From contig CM050650.1 in the NCBI GenBank assembly GCA_027574665.1, forward strand, positions 96,135,086-96,199,085: a stretch of DNA of 64,000 nt, given 5' to 3'. The notes beneath the pieces are model-generated. The model saw nothing but the letters and a program-made list of their open reading frames with translations, had not been told where the DNA came from and made no database searches. Numbering within the stretch: position 1 is the stretch's first letter; every line of letters begins with the position of its first letter. Shown piece by piece: positions 39,101 through 50,767 of this stretch. Source of the DNA: Rhynochetos jubatus (lineage: Eukaryota; Chordata; Aves; Eurypygiformes; Rhynochetidae). Made by a program: the position numbers and the translations under genes.

Positions 39101-41103
39101 GTGTGTGCTTTTTTTTTTAAAGTTAAGAAGTTGATTGCTTTGAAACTGACATTAGTGTCATTTTATAGCTGTATTTACAGTCTATTTAAACCGTGCCATT
39201 TGTACCTTTTCCTAATAATTGATTTTTGGGAAAGTTTTAAGTTTCATAAAGCATCTAAGTACTTAATTCATAAACATTTTTAATACAAATACTCTGAAGA
39301 TGCTCCAGTATGATTTTTTTTTTCCCTAATTACACGAGGGATAGGTTTTTTTAGGAAACAGGCTGCTTTCCTACTGGAAAGATAAGTTTAACAATGGCTG
39401 AGAAACTGGAATAACTGAACATCTTAACACTTTAACTATCTACTTATGTCTACTACTTATTCCTCATGAATCAGAATCACCATTCATCTTTCTGTGTTCT
39501 ATTTTTAAGCAATTTACTGGACATAAAGCAACTACCTGGTCTTCTGGTTCAATCCAGAGCATTGATTAATACATGACATTTCAGTAAAGAACTACATTAA
39601 AGTATTTAATTAAAAAAAATCACTTTAAAGAGAGAAGAAACTGATAACATATAATGTACTTCAAGAGTTTTGGAATGGCTTTCTCTTTTTGTCTGCATCC
39701 ATACTAACCCTGGAAAATGTACATAGGAGAAGAGGCTTAAGAAATAAAATACATGTATTTTTTACATATAAAATGTGATTAATTAATCTTTTCTTAAAAC
39801 CTTTCCATTGAGAAGTCACTTTAAAGAATTTTAGGCACAGAAATTACTAGAATGCTTTATAGAAGCCTTCTCTACTAGTCAAAGTAAGTCTCTACATGAC
39901 TTATAAATGCTTGTTGCCATAGGGTGCCAGGAAAAGGCTTTGTTGACATGTGATCTTTGCTTTCTTTATTCAATACAAATATCTTATCTCCAACCACATT
40001 TGACATTTCAAGCATTAAACATAATACTGAATATAAATCAGGAAACTTGAGCCAAAATTTTGTCTCATGGGAACCACTTTAAAGGGAAATTTTAACAGAA
40101 GAAAACATTTCGGTCCTAAGGCAAACTCTAAAGTTGCTTGGTTGGCAAAAGTACCACAGTTTTGAATTTGTTAACATAGTGTTCACAGAGATATCTCGCC
40201 CAAAGTTTCTTTCAGTCCTGGAAGAAGCTAAGCAGTGAATTTGTTCTCTGCATAGACTCATCTAGGAGTTAGCTGGGTTAACTAGCTTTACTGAGAATAT
40301 TAATAATAGTGGTAGTGCTGCTGAATCCATGTTTGTTTCTGAAATTTGGATTTGACGAAGTTTTTGTTTCTCATTGGTCAGATAGATCACTTCATCTGGT
40401 TAAACCTGGAAAAATTCCTGTTAATTCACTCCTCATTTTAAGTGTGCTGCTTCTGTTCCAAACCTACAGATCTAAGGCCTCACCTACAGAGAAAACATTC
40501 TATTTTTAAAACTGTTAGCTATTGTGATAAAAGTTATTATTTCACCATGAAAAACTTGGTTACCAGAACACAATCCTGAATTCTAACAATTCTTTCCATA
40601 GAAGATGTATAAATATAGAGAATATAGAGGCGGAATATCACCACCTGCAGGTATATTCCCACATCTGGGCTCAGGAATCCTGATTTGATTTAGCTAGTAA
40701 TAAGTAGTTTGTGATAAGGAAGTGCCATCTGAACAGGCAATATGATTCACTAATATTCAAAAAGACACTAGGTATTATGGAAGTGAGCATTATTCATGTG
40801 CCACCTTTAGTCTTACACAACATTGGATACAGTAATGTTCCAAACCTTAGTTTTTCTTATATTTTTAATATGTAGCACTATTACAGGATGACAGCCTTCC
40901 AGTCTTGCTGGTTCATCATGCTGTTGATGTGCAATTCAATTTTAACTGTGCGCCTTTTCTGTCATATTAAAACAAGAGCTACCACAGACACTAAGGATAC
41001 ATTGTATTCAAGAGCCTATTTTAACATAATGCTTTGTTTTATTCAGGAGTCTGTGAAGCTCAGCAGTATGATTATGGTTCACTAATCAGAGTCCAGGAAC
41101 ATC

Positions 41104-41127
41104 TTTTTTTTTTTTTTTTTTTTTTTT
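41104..41127. repeat. Homopolymer T tract (24 bp)
   Basis: An uninterrupted T run with no retrocopy body recognisable on its right side, where an antisense A tail would place it. Confidence 0.85.
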
Positions 41128-42209
41128 GCTTTTAACATTTATCCTTAATAGTTATTCCCCAAAGAAATATTAATCTTCAATAGGTGCCTTATGAATGACC
41201 TCTTAACTAAGAGATAAAAAACAAGGACTGTGCTCTGGGCATTTTCACTCTATGAAAATAAAAATCTGTTAAATTATGATAACAGCAGTATTGTGATATT
41301 ATGGTGCTTTTATAGAATAGTCAATACATTTATTACAGGTATATTCCCATAATATTGTGAAGTCAACAAGTATATGTTTATATTATTTATTTCTTACAAA
41401 GATACTTCTATATTTCATATTTATTCATGCTTGGATGAATCTCTTCTTCCAGCTAGTTTATTAAAATTACAGGTGAGTGAAACCATAAATTTCAGCATGG
41501 CTCCATTCTGAACAGTCTATGAAGCAGTAGATTGGAAGCATAAAATAACGTGAGGAGAATCATGTCATGTTCTACTGGGAGACATATTTTACCCTCAGCA
41601 GCACATTAGAAACGCATGTTTTAGAAATTGAGAAAAAGCATACAGTAACTTCTTCCCATGAGAAATATTTCTCAGCCTAGGGCAGAATTTTCCTCTTGGC
41701 AGTGTGTTTCAGAACTGGCAACAGTTCAATCTCTTAAACAGTTCAACAGTTTAATCTCTTTAGCATTTTCATTACAGCTTCCAATACAGGAAAAAAAAAA
41801 AAGTTCTGTCATACTATTAGGGTTTTTTACAGGTAATTTTAATGCACACAGACAAGACTGGTCATTTTTCCCCAAAAAGGGTTATTTAGGCTACTGGGAT
41901 GTCAAGATATCTTTGTGTAATTTTAACAGTATATTCACATTGCATTATCTCTCCAGTTCCTAGCCAAATTTTCAAAATAAACTCGAAGGATAAATGCAGA
42001 AAATTTTGAAAAGCAATATTGTTTGAAGGTGAGAGGTCATAATATTTTTATGAGGTATAATTTATATGGTACAGTCTCCTTTCCCCCATCCCCCTGGTGT
42101 TTATTTAGCAGAATACTACGTCTTCACTGGATATAGAGCACAATCACTGCTCCTTCCACTAGGACCTTATTACAGATGTTTATCATCAGAACATGAAATT
42201 ACTAATTAA

Positions 42210-42231
42210 ATATATATATATATATATATAA
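42210..42231. repeat. (TA)n microsatellite, about 10-11 units
   Basis: Perfect alternating TA run flanked by attaaa and attatg. Confidence 0.9.
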
Positions 42232-43710
42232 TTATGACTTTAAGAGACAGAATTTTCAGGAAATATGCTTTAGAGATTTCTGTAAAGGAGAGTACAGTCC
42301 AGGATAATTCTACTAATTTATACCAATTATTTAAGAACCAGGTAAACAACTTGTTTGGACATATCCTTTTTTATACTCAGAAGAGTCACTTCGATTTTGT
42401 CTTGTTCATATTCTTTCACCATTAAATCTAAAAAAAAACCAAAACCAAAACTAAAAACCAGAGCGCATTGGTTTAGCAATGTAAAAGTGTGCATGTGCAT
42501 GTATATGTACTTTTGTAAACCCCAAAATTAATTACAAGATGAGAAGATACAGATTCTGGCCTTAGAACTAAATGTGGATCTCAATATTTTCATAATGAAA
42601 TCAGGAGAGAAATAAACTTCTCATTCTTTCTGAAGGTTGCTTGATGACTAACCAAGTTATCTTTTCCACATTTAAGGAAAGACAAAAAGGAAAATAAGTG
42701 GTTTGTTGGTTTTTGGGTTTTTTTTTTTTTTTTAATCTCTTTGCCTAGATATTTTGCAACCTCTTGTGGCAATTTTATCACTATGCTTCTCTGATAAATT
42801 CTTGAGGTGAAAAGGTAGAATTTTATTGTTGGCACAAAACGGAGAATTACTTTGCACCAGATTATGATATTATCAAGTTTAACCACTGCCATAACAAATT
42901 CTTATGTTTCACTGAAATTATGTTGAACACGAAACTGAGCAAAGTCTGGAGGTGTGTGTGGAAAGGATTTAGGGGAAAAATAGAAAACACCTGTAATGCC
43001 TCTTATCAAAAAGGAAGAGGTATTCACTTTGAACTTGCAGAGAAGAGCATGCAAGCTCTTTTATTGCTAGTGTATTATAATCTGAAAGCATATGAATTGT
43101 TATGGACTTTAAGAACTCTATGAACTTGGCTCCCACTTAAAGTCAGAAAGTTCATAATTAGGAACAAACTAACAAAACCAATCAACCAAAAAATAAAAAA
43201 GAAAATGGAGAAGAAGAAAAAAGAAGTCACAGGAATTCAAACAACAATAGAGATGTCAAATACATAGGGATGGCAGGCACTTTTGGAGACATCATTTATT
43301 AAAATCCTAAAATGGTAAAGTCCTGAATTCTTCACAGATTCCTTTTATTTCTCAAAAGGAAGGTAGTAATGAAGGCAGATTTTCTAACTCATAGAGCGGC
43401 CAATGGTCTTTCAACAAATTTATTGTCTTTCGGTAGCTTATAATTATTCAGTTCCTATGTGGCACAGTATCCGGCTACAATAACACAGATCTACAGGATT
43501 CCATTTTGTTCCTGAGGCCTGCATGCCGTCATCCAAAGTTCTTCACAATGAGGCCTAGTGTAACAGAGGAACAGACTAGCTCCTGAAGAACTGGTAGCCC
43601 TGCAGTCCCACCACTGGTGCCATTAGACTGCTTACTGCAACTTTCATATACCCACATCTATCCTTGACTACATGATACTACAATAAAGTACAGAAAAGCA
43701 GAACATCCCC

Positions 43711-43869
43711 CTGGTGAATGCTGAACTCCTTCATGAAATCCAGACGGACCTTGACAGGCTGGAGAGAGAGGAGGCCTGTGTCTACCACATGAAGTTCAAC
43801 AAGGCCAATTACAAGGCCCTTCACATGTGTTGGGGCAATCCCAAGCATACATACAGGCTGGGCGGAGAG
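43711..43869 (+). mobile_element. CR1 LINE internal fragment, opposed to its neighbour
   Basis: The text aggcctgtgtctaccacatg, gaagttcaacaaggccaatt, acatgtgttggggcaatccc and caggctgggcggagag is an internal CR1 stretch in the plus orientation. It stops abruptly where a minus-strand CR1 begins. Its last 57 bases correspond to the same part of CR1 as 44534-44590 on the other strand. Confidence 0.8.
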
Positions 43870-44590
43870 TTTGGGTTGGAAGGGACCTTAAAGATCATCC
43901 AGTTCCAACATGTTCCACTAGACCAGGTTGCTCAAAGCCTCATCCAGCCTGGCCTTAAAGACAGCCAGGGATGCAGCATCCACAACTTCTCTGGGCAACT
44001 TGTTTCAGTACCTCACCACCCTCTCTATGAAGAACTTCTTCCTGATATCTAATCTAAATCTACACACTTTCAATTTAAACACATTAACCCTTGTCCTGTC
44101 CTGACAGGTCCTTGAAAAAGCCCCTCTCCAGCTTCCTTTCAAGCCCCCTTCAGGTATGGAAAGTCTGCTATATGGTCTCCCCAGAGCCTTCTTTTCTCCA
44201 GGATGAACAAGCCCAGTGCTCTCAGCCTTTCTTCATAGGAGCGGTGCTCCAGCCCTCTGATCATCTTCGTGTCTCTCCTCTGGACTCACTTCAACTGGTC
44301 TATATCCTTCTTATGTTGGGGCTTCAGAGCTGGATGCAGTACTCCAGGTGGGGTCTCAGAAGAGCAGAATAGAGGGGGAGAATCACCTACCTTAGCCTGC
44401 TGACCACGCTTCTCTGGATACAGCCCAGGATACGGTTGGCTTTCTGGGCTGCCAACGCACACTTCTGGTTCATGTCCATCTTTTCATCTACCAGTACCCT
44501 CAAGTCCTTCTCCTCAGGGCTGTTCTCAATCCATTCTCTGCCTAACCTGTACTTGTGCTCAGGATTGCCCTAACCCATGTGCAGGACCTT
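43870..44590 (-). mobile_element. CR1 LINE 3' region, minus strand
   Basis: The plus strand reads tttgggttggaagggacctt, aaagatcatccagttccaac, ctctgggcaacttgtttcag, cttcttcctgatatctaatc and further to cagcccaggatacggttggc and ttctctgcctaacctgtac. This is the reverse complement of a long CR1 3' region of about 720 bp. Its left end lacks the terminal octamer repeats normally found at CR1 3' ends. The 93-codon plus frame at 44091-44372 is a shadow. Confidence 0.92.
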
Positions 44591-44941
44591 TCAGAGCACT
44601 TGGTCCTTGCTCACCACTATTTCAGCTTTTTTGTTGTTGTAGTTGCTTGTATCTAATGTTTTTTGGTTGCAAATAATTATCGGTACTGAGTACATTTTCC
44701 ACATAATGTGTTTTGCTGCCTGCTTGTGCTGTGTAGAAAAATTTTGCAGATAAGTATATTTAGAGTAGATTGATTTTGCTGAAGGTTGTGCATAACAGCA
44801 GAAATTAGAATTTCCATTTAAGCCAGGCTGCCTACGCTCTCCATCTGATAGGCATATATCTATACTAAACCACTGGCTTACTGTGAATATAACAACACTG
44901 AAATGTGTGGTGAAAGCACCTGTATTGGATTTGTGTATCAA
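44591..44941. other. Unassigned DNA between CR1 and LTR
   Basis: About 350 bp with no recognised element or gene. The minus-strand 125-codon frame (44591-44968) spans this gap into the LTR and shows no known domain. Confidence 0.5.
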
Positions 44942-45404
44942 GGTATCAGGTTTATCCACACCCAGCAATTAAATACCACACAGCCACTAGCTTGCCTCCC
45001 CCCACCCAGGTGGGATAGAGAAGAGAATATAAAAAACCCAAAACACATGGTTTGAGATAAAAACAGTTTAACAGGACAGAAAAGGAAGAGGAAATAACAA
45101 GAATAGTAAAGATAATAATAACAAAACCAACAGCAACAACAGTAACACTAACATGATAAAGGGATATACAAAGGAAGTGATGCATGATGCAACAATTGGT
45201 CACCACCTGGTGATTGATAGCTTGTCCTCGAACAGAGATTCTTGCCCTCTGGTACCCTACATTTTTATATACTGAGCATGACCCTATATGGTAGGGAATA
45301 TCTTTTTGGCCAGTCTGGGTCAGCTGTCCTGGCTGTCCCCCTTCCCAATGTCCTTTTGCATGAAACAGAGCTTTTGTATTTTGAGGCTGTATTTTGACAG
45401 CTAA
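44942..45404 (-). mobile_element. Avian ERVL-like LTR fragment (promoter and 3' part)
   Basis: The plus strand reads ggtttatccacacccagcaa, ttaaataccacacagccac, gagataaaaacagtttaaca, tttttatatactgagcatga, ggccagtctgggtcagctgt. It is the reverse complement of the avian ERVL LTR 3' two-thirds, including the TATA box (tatataaaa on the minus strand, 45261-45270 region). The 5' part expected to the right is absent; there a second LTR begins at 45405. Exact limits are estimates. Confidence 0.8.
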
Positions 45405-46498
45405 TGTATTGTGTTTGTGTGCCAAAGATTTGGTAGCAGGAAGGCTGAGGGTGTGGCCTTCTGTGAGAAAGTGCTAGAAGCCTCACCTGTGTCTGACAGA
45501 GCCAATGTCAGCCAGCACCAAGATGGACCCACCACTGGCCAAAACTGAGCAAATCAGCGACAGTTGTAACACCTCTGTACACGTATGTTGTGTAACAACA
45601 GTAGCAGCTTGGAGAGAAGATAGAGAATATATGAGAGGAACAACTCTGCAGACACCAAGGTTAGTGGAGAAGGAGGGGGAGGAGGTGGTCCAGGTGCCAG
45701 AGCAGAGATTCCCTGGCCACCCATGGTGCACACCATGGTAAGCAGACTGTGCCCCTGCAGCCATGGAGGTCAACTAAGAGCAGACATCCATCTGCAGTCC
45801 ATGCCAGGGCAGGTAGATGCCCAAAGGAGGCTGTGGCCTTTTGGAAACCCACACTGAAACAGACTCCTTGGTCCTGTGGACCCATGGAGGGAGAAGGTCA
45901 CACTGGAGCAGGTTTGTTGGTAGGATTTGTGATCTCATGGAGACCCACACTGGAGCAGTCTGCTCCTGAAGGACTACACCCTGTGGGAGCATCCCACACT
46001 GGAGCAATTTCTGAACAACTTCCGCCCACGGGAATGACCCACATTGGAAAAGTTCATGGAGAACTGTCTCCCCATGACAGTGACCCCACACTGGAGCAGG
46101 AGAGAAGTGTGATGAGTCCTCCCTGCTCTGAGGAAGAAAGAGAAGCAGCAACAACACGTGATGAACCGACTACAGCCCCCACCCTCCGTCCCGCTGCACT
46201 GTTGTGTGGGAAAAATGTAAAGAAAATGAGGAGTGAATTTGAGCCCGGAAAGAAGGGAGAGGTGGGGGGAAGGTGGTTTTAGATTTAGTTTTATTTCTCA
46301 TTATCCTGCTCCGATTTTATTGATAACAAATTGAACTAATTTTCCTGAGTTTAATCTGGTTTTGGTAACTGATCTCTCCCTGTCTTTAACTCACAAGGTT
46401 TTCTTTATATTTTCCCTCCCTTATTCAAATGAGAAGGGAAGTGATAGAGAAGCTTTGGTGGGCACCTGGTGTCTAGCCAAGGTCAACCCACCACAACA
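45405..46498 (+). mobile_element. Solo LTR, 'TGTATTGGG' family, copy with internal periodic repeats
   Basis: The unit starts tgtattgtgtttgtgtgcc and ends ggtcaacccaccaca (46495 or 46498). It shares ordered blocks with 9094-10060 and with the reverse complement of 58800-59917: ggtagcagg, agtgctagaagcctc, gccaatgtcagccagcacc, cagacaccaaggt, cccctgcagccatggagg and gctctgaggaagaaagag. The motif cccacactggagcag recurs at 45848, 45898, 45944, 45993, 46038 and 46085, a period of 45-50 bp. The right end also resembles LTR ends reading ggcatccagcca. No TSD was found, in keeping with its abutment to another LTR fragment. No internal region is present. Confidence 0.85.
45848..46099 (+). repeat. Internal 45-50 bp periodic repeat inside LTR
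   Basis: Six decayed copies of cccacactggagcag start at intervals of 50, 46, 49, 45 and 47 bases. Words such as gtggacccatgg and ctgtgggag recur in the spacers. The same array is recognisable inside the copies at 9094 and 58800, so it is part of the family's ancestral sequence. Confidence 0.8.
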
Positions 46499-49400
46499 CC
46501 TCCCTGGGAAGCTAGAATGTCAAGAATGTATTTATCCTCCAGAACAGCAACTACATCAGAGCGTACAGCCAGCACAGCCATGTCAATCTCGTACCAGTTT
46601 TTATCACATCATGACTCGTGTTTCTACGTAATAACTTGCTTTTATTGACATTCAGTAACCTAGATGCAAGAAAGGATGTTTCTAAAAAGTGAAAAAATAC
46701 TTAATGTAGAAATGAGCATGCAGGTGTTTAAAATTACTATTTTTACATGCCATGTTTTTAAAACAACTATTACAGGAGCTCACTGGAAATTAAAAATGAA
46801 AGTGAGACCAAATACACTATTGTTGCTATAATGCTGTAATTAAGAATAAAAAGAAAGGAAAAAAAAATCCCAAGAACTTCTAATGTAACTTGGGATTTTA
46901 GAGAAATTCCAAAGGATTTATGTTTGAATATATGTAACTTGAAGTTTCTCCTCTGAGAATGTAATGTAGAACCACACAGATATGTGTCAATAGTGTTTAA
47001 GCAAAGTAAATTAATTTTAGTAAGTAATAATCTTTCTGTATTTTAGCTAGACTCAAATAGGACCTTCTACTTTCTTCCGAGGTTCATTTGTTGCAACATC
47101 AAATTTTCAGAAGCCCTAAGAAAGCATAATTGGGGAAGTCAACGAACTCTTGAAATAAATATTTGATGGAAAAGTGTATTGATTGTTAGTGTAATAATCC
47201 TTCAGTAGTTAGGACACCAAAACAAACCAGTGTTCTTGCTCTTCATTAATTTATCCCTTAAGTGTGACACAGAAAGTAAACAGTTTCAATCTAAGACCTT
47301 AATAGTTGCTATATTCTGGTTGTGGGAGTGTTCAGCTAGCAGGTAAAAGAGTGAAGCTAGCTCCTTTTAGCAAAAGACAGAAATTTCACTCGCCTCAGTA
47401 TTTAGGCAATTGTCCCCATGTACATCCCTAAAAATTCATGAACTCAATGCTGTGGCTGATTAAACTTGTATGAATAGAACATTTATTTGTTTCTCTGTTC
47501 TTTAAGATACAACCATTAATTAAAAGTGAAGGAGTTAGTAATTAGTTAGTAATTAGTCAATTATTAAGCTTCAAAGGGTAAGGAGAAAATACACAATCAG
47601 TTCAGCTTGGTAACTTCAGGCAGAGTAGTGGAAAAAACTTCCTCCACCATTTGCTGCAAAGGTGAGTCAGCACCCAGAAAAATTACCAGCACAAATTTAA
47701 GCAGCTGGAGACTTCACATGCAAGGCGGGACAACAGTTTTGTGAACAGCAATATTGACTATTTTTGGTGTTTGAAGAGATTCTTGATGCCTAAATCCCTA
47801 TGATGATTGTAGTCCTTAAGGTTTTATCCAGAAAACTTGTATAATAGTATTAGTAATTCAAAAAGAATTCACAAAACCTTGTGAGGCTTAATTAGCAATT
47901 ACTTGAAGAATGTTTTGAAGCTTTAAAATGCTGTATCGTTATTAGCATCATGATAATAATTAGTCAAAAACAAAATATGATTCCTCCTTTTATTCTGAAG
48001 ACTTAATTCCATGATCGTTTATTGCAACAATTAATCAATTATTTTAAAGTCTTTAAGACAAGCTAGGTGAGATGTCGATTTACTGAATTTATTCTTCTGA
48101 AGGAAAGTTTATAAAGGGTAAGAGAAGTGCTGTAAGTAAAAGTTTATCCTAAAATCATAAAGAAAAGATAAATATTAAAACTTCATTATATTTAAGACAA
48201 TAAGGAAATCTGTAGACTCATCAAGAAAGACCCTCAGAAATAACTAAAAAATCCCAAAGCAAAACAAACAAATAAAAAACATTGAAGGGAAACTTTCCTC
48301 CCTAAGATGCTGAAAAAGATGTACTATATGCTTTTCTCAATCTTTATTTGTTGTTGTTGTTGATGTACAGAGCTGAATTCGACATCAAGCTCACTACTTC
48401 CATGCACAGAACAGCCACATTAATAGTTTGAAAGTGTTGCTTCCCTCCACAACACAAGCTCTGAGCTGAACCCTGCAGCCAAACCCCCCAAGGTAGAGCA
48501 ATCCACTCAAGGCCCTGACAGGCAATTCCATACCTGGTTTAAGCACTTATGAACGCTTTTCCATACAGCAGCTTCCAAAGAGCCAAAACTTAGGTCCGTG
48601 AATGAAATGGAAATTGCAGCACAGTACGACATGTAGCTGACCCAGATAGTTGTGTGAGCTCTTGGAGAGTGTGCAAAGATGCCCCAAAAAGTAACTGCAG
48701 ATATTCCTTAAATCAAGTTACTGAATGGAGTTTAATAAGACAAAAAGTAAATCTTCAAAGTGTGAACGCTGAGACTAAGACAGCAAGAAATTTCCATTAA
48801 GTAAGCATTAACATTTTTAATTAGAAGAACTTTTCCCTTAAGAAAGGAGAAGAACTGTTTGCTGGGAGTTAAATTCTACTTCAAGCTCTTACTTGCCCTC
48901 TGTACTCTACATGGATGCTTCTACATCAGCATTTTAGATCAAATCGCAGAACTTCCAGGCATCCCCACTTCCTTACACCTCCAACTCTACACATCCTACA
49001 GTGCTTTTGAAGTCAACCACTTTCATTTCACATAAAAATAAACTGTAAGAAACTCTCCATGAGCACAGCTCATGAACTCTGACTACAGATGACTACTCAG
49101 TGCATGAAACCAAGCTAGAACTGATCCAAAGAAAATTCTGAAATGTGCATAATGTGGGTTCTTGGTATTCTGCACCATTTCACTTTACAAATCCATTTCT
49201 ATCACTTTGTGTTATAAGGTAATAAGCTATAAATAACTTTTAACACATTCTTTGGATGTTCTGTTTCTCAGTATCCATATAAAATAGAAGAATAATATCT
49301 TCCTTACAAGGACATTGTTTTTATAATGTATTTGTAAGGTAATCTGTGATTTTAGGATGCATTTTTTATTCAGAAAATATTTTCCTCCAAAACTTATGTG

Positions 49401-50100
49401 AATAAGTCATATTCTTTGAGCTTGTGCAGTTTAATTTTTTTAAGATGTTTTAGCTTTGAACTTTCCAACCATAATCTATAAATACCATTAGCTGTACGGT
49501 TTCGTTCTCTATTTAAATATTCCTTCAGTACTGTATAAGAAGCTTAGAAAAAATATTTCAGCAAGTATGTTTAGTCTTCATTTGATTTTCTTAGTCTATA
49601 AAATATAGGTCAAACTTAATTAAATCAATGGAGAATGAATGTTATTTTGAGAAATAGTAAAGCAAAAAGAAGTAAACCCAAATCTCAGTTCTGATATTTA
49701 GTATTGTAAAAGTTAGTTGGTCATATAACACTGAATCTATAACACTCTCATCCACAATCAGCCTGTCTCAGAAATTTCATATTTTTTTGTTCTATGACTC
49801 CTTCTCTCTGTTTGCTTGTTATGGTAAGATTTCTTTTTCCTTAAGTGTTTTACATCTCCCCAGTCACCCTATTTCCTTAATATGCTACATGCTTTCTGAA
49901 CAGTGTTCAACAGTGCACATCATGAATATACACCAATGAAATTGTCATCGTCAGAAAGATCCAAATCTTCGCAATATTTTTCCTCAATAAAAATACTCTG
50001 ATTCTGAAAAACTGTCTTGAAAGGAAAGACTTAATCAGTCCAGGCTCACAATAAGAACAAAATATCTTAAAAAAAACAGGTGAATCAAACTGAAATGCTT

Positions 50101-50130
50101 GTTTGTTTGGTTTGGTTTGGTTTGGTTTGT
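50101..50130. repeat. (GGTTT)n pentanucleotide repeat
   Basis: gtttgtttgg is followed by four consecutive tttgg units. It is a short microsatellite. Confidence 0.85.
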
Positions 50131-50693
50131 CTTCCAGAGCCATTTATGACACAACTACTTAATGAAGAAATTCCTGATTTTATCAAGTTGAGGATACATG
50201 AAGTCAAGTTCATTGAGTAGATTTACTCAGTTGACCTCAGTGGTAATATAATTATGGGGTTATGTGGTGCTATGGCTGAATTGTTAGTTTAGTGAGACTT
50301 TACTAATGCAACCACACTTCTTCCTTATATACTTGGCATTTACTGTGTAATAGTGTATCACACCAGTAAGCATCCAGGACAAAGGAGCTCAGTTACAGGT
50401 TATGGATATCTGTGCCAAGAACATAAACATTCTCTTAGGGGCTTGCTAATGTTGCATGTGAATGTCTACACCACTAGACAACTATTGACTGTTTGAATTG
50501 ATGGGATTCCTTGACTTTGTCTCTGTAGAAATGATAACGGACCAAGACCATTGTGTGGCACTATAGCCAAATGGGAAAATGATGCCGACATCACCAATCT
50601 AGTGAACACTGACATGACTGGATTTTCAACAAAGTAGCCACCACTTTGTTTTAAAACATACCTGAAAAAGAAGCTCTTTCTTTGGGCTAGAAA

Positions 50694-50767
50694 TTAAAAA
50701 AAAAAAAAAACCAAAAAACAAACAAACAAACAAAAAACCACAACAAAACAAAACAAACAAAAAAACC
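50694..50767. repeat. A-rich tract with CAAA units
   Basis: An A run is followed by caaacaaacaaac and caaaacaaaac stretches. It looks like a decayed poly-A-derived microsatellite, but no retrocopy body was recognised upstream. Confidence 0.8.

Larger units (their letters stand above)
36173..43710. other. 7.5-kb block without recognised genes or mobile elements
   Basis: No CR1, LTR, host exon or structural RNA was recognised on either strand. Open frames up to 101 codons occur (41658-41963), but codon content is AT-driven and no domain is visible. Simple repeats are a T24 tract at 41104-41127, a TA run at 42210-42231 and a T16 tract at 42718-42733. The contrast with repeat-dense neighbours is notable. 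Diverged repeats may be hidden. Confidence 0.5.

Noticed and set aside
41104-41127. T24 tract as the tail of an antisense processed pseudogene
   Set aside because: No coding similarity or target-site duplication was seen in the adjoining sequence.
41658-41963. 101-codon open frame as a possible exon or small gene
   Set aside because: No domain, no splice or promoter context, and composition like the flanks. A frame of this length is not remarkable among the many in a 64-kb window.
44952-45425. 157-codon minus-strand frame with hydrophobic stretches
   Set aside because: It coincides with the ERVL-like LTR fragment. The hydrophobic runs come from its A/C-rich repeats read as T/G-rich codons.
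45749-46282. 177-codon plus-strand open frame, longest in the window
   Set aside because: It lies wholly inside the LTR at 45405-46498, overlaps other open frames on both strands and follows the internal GC-rich repeats. It has no recognisable domain.
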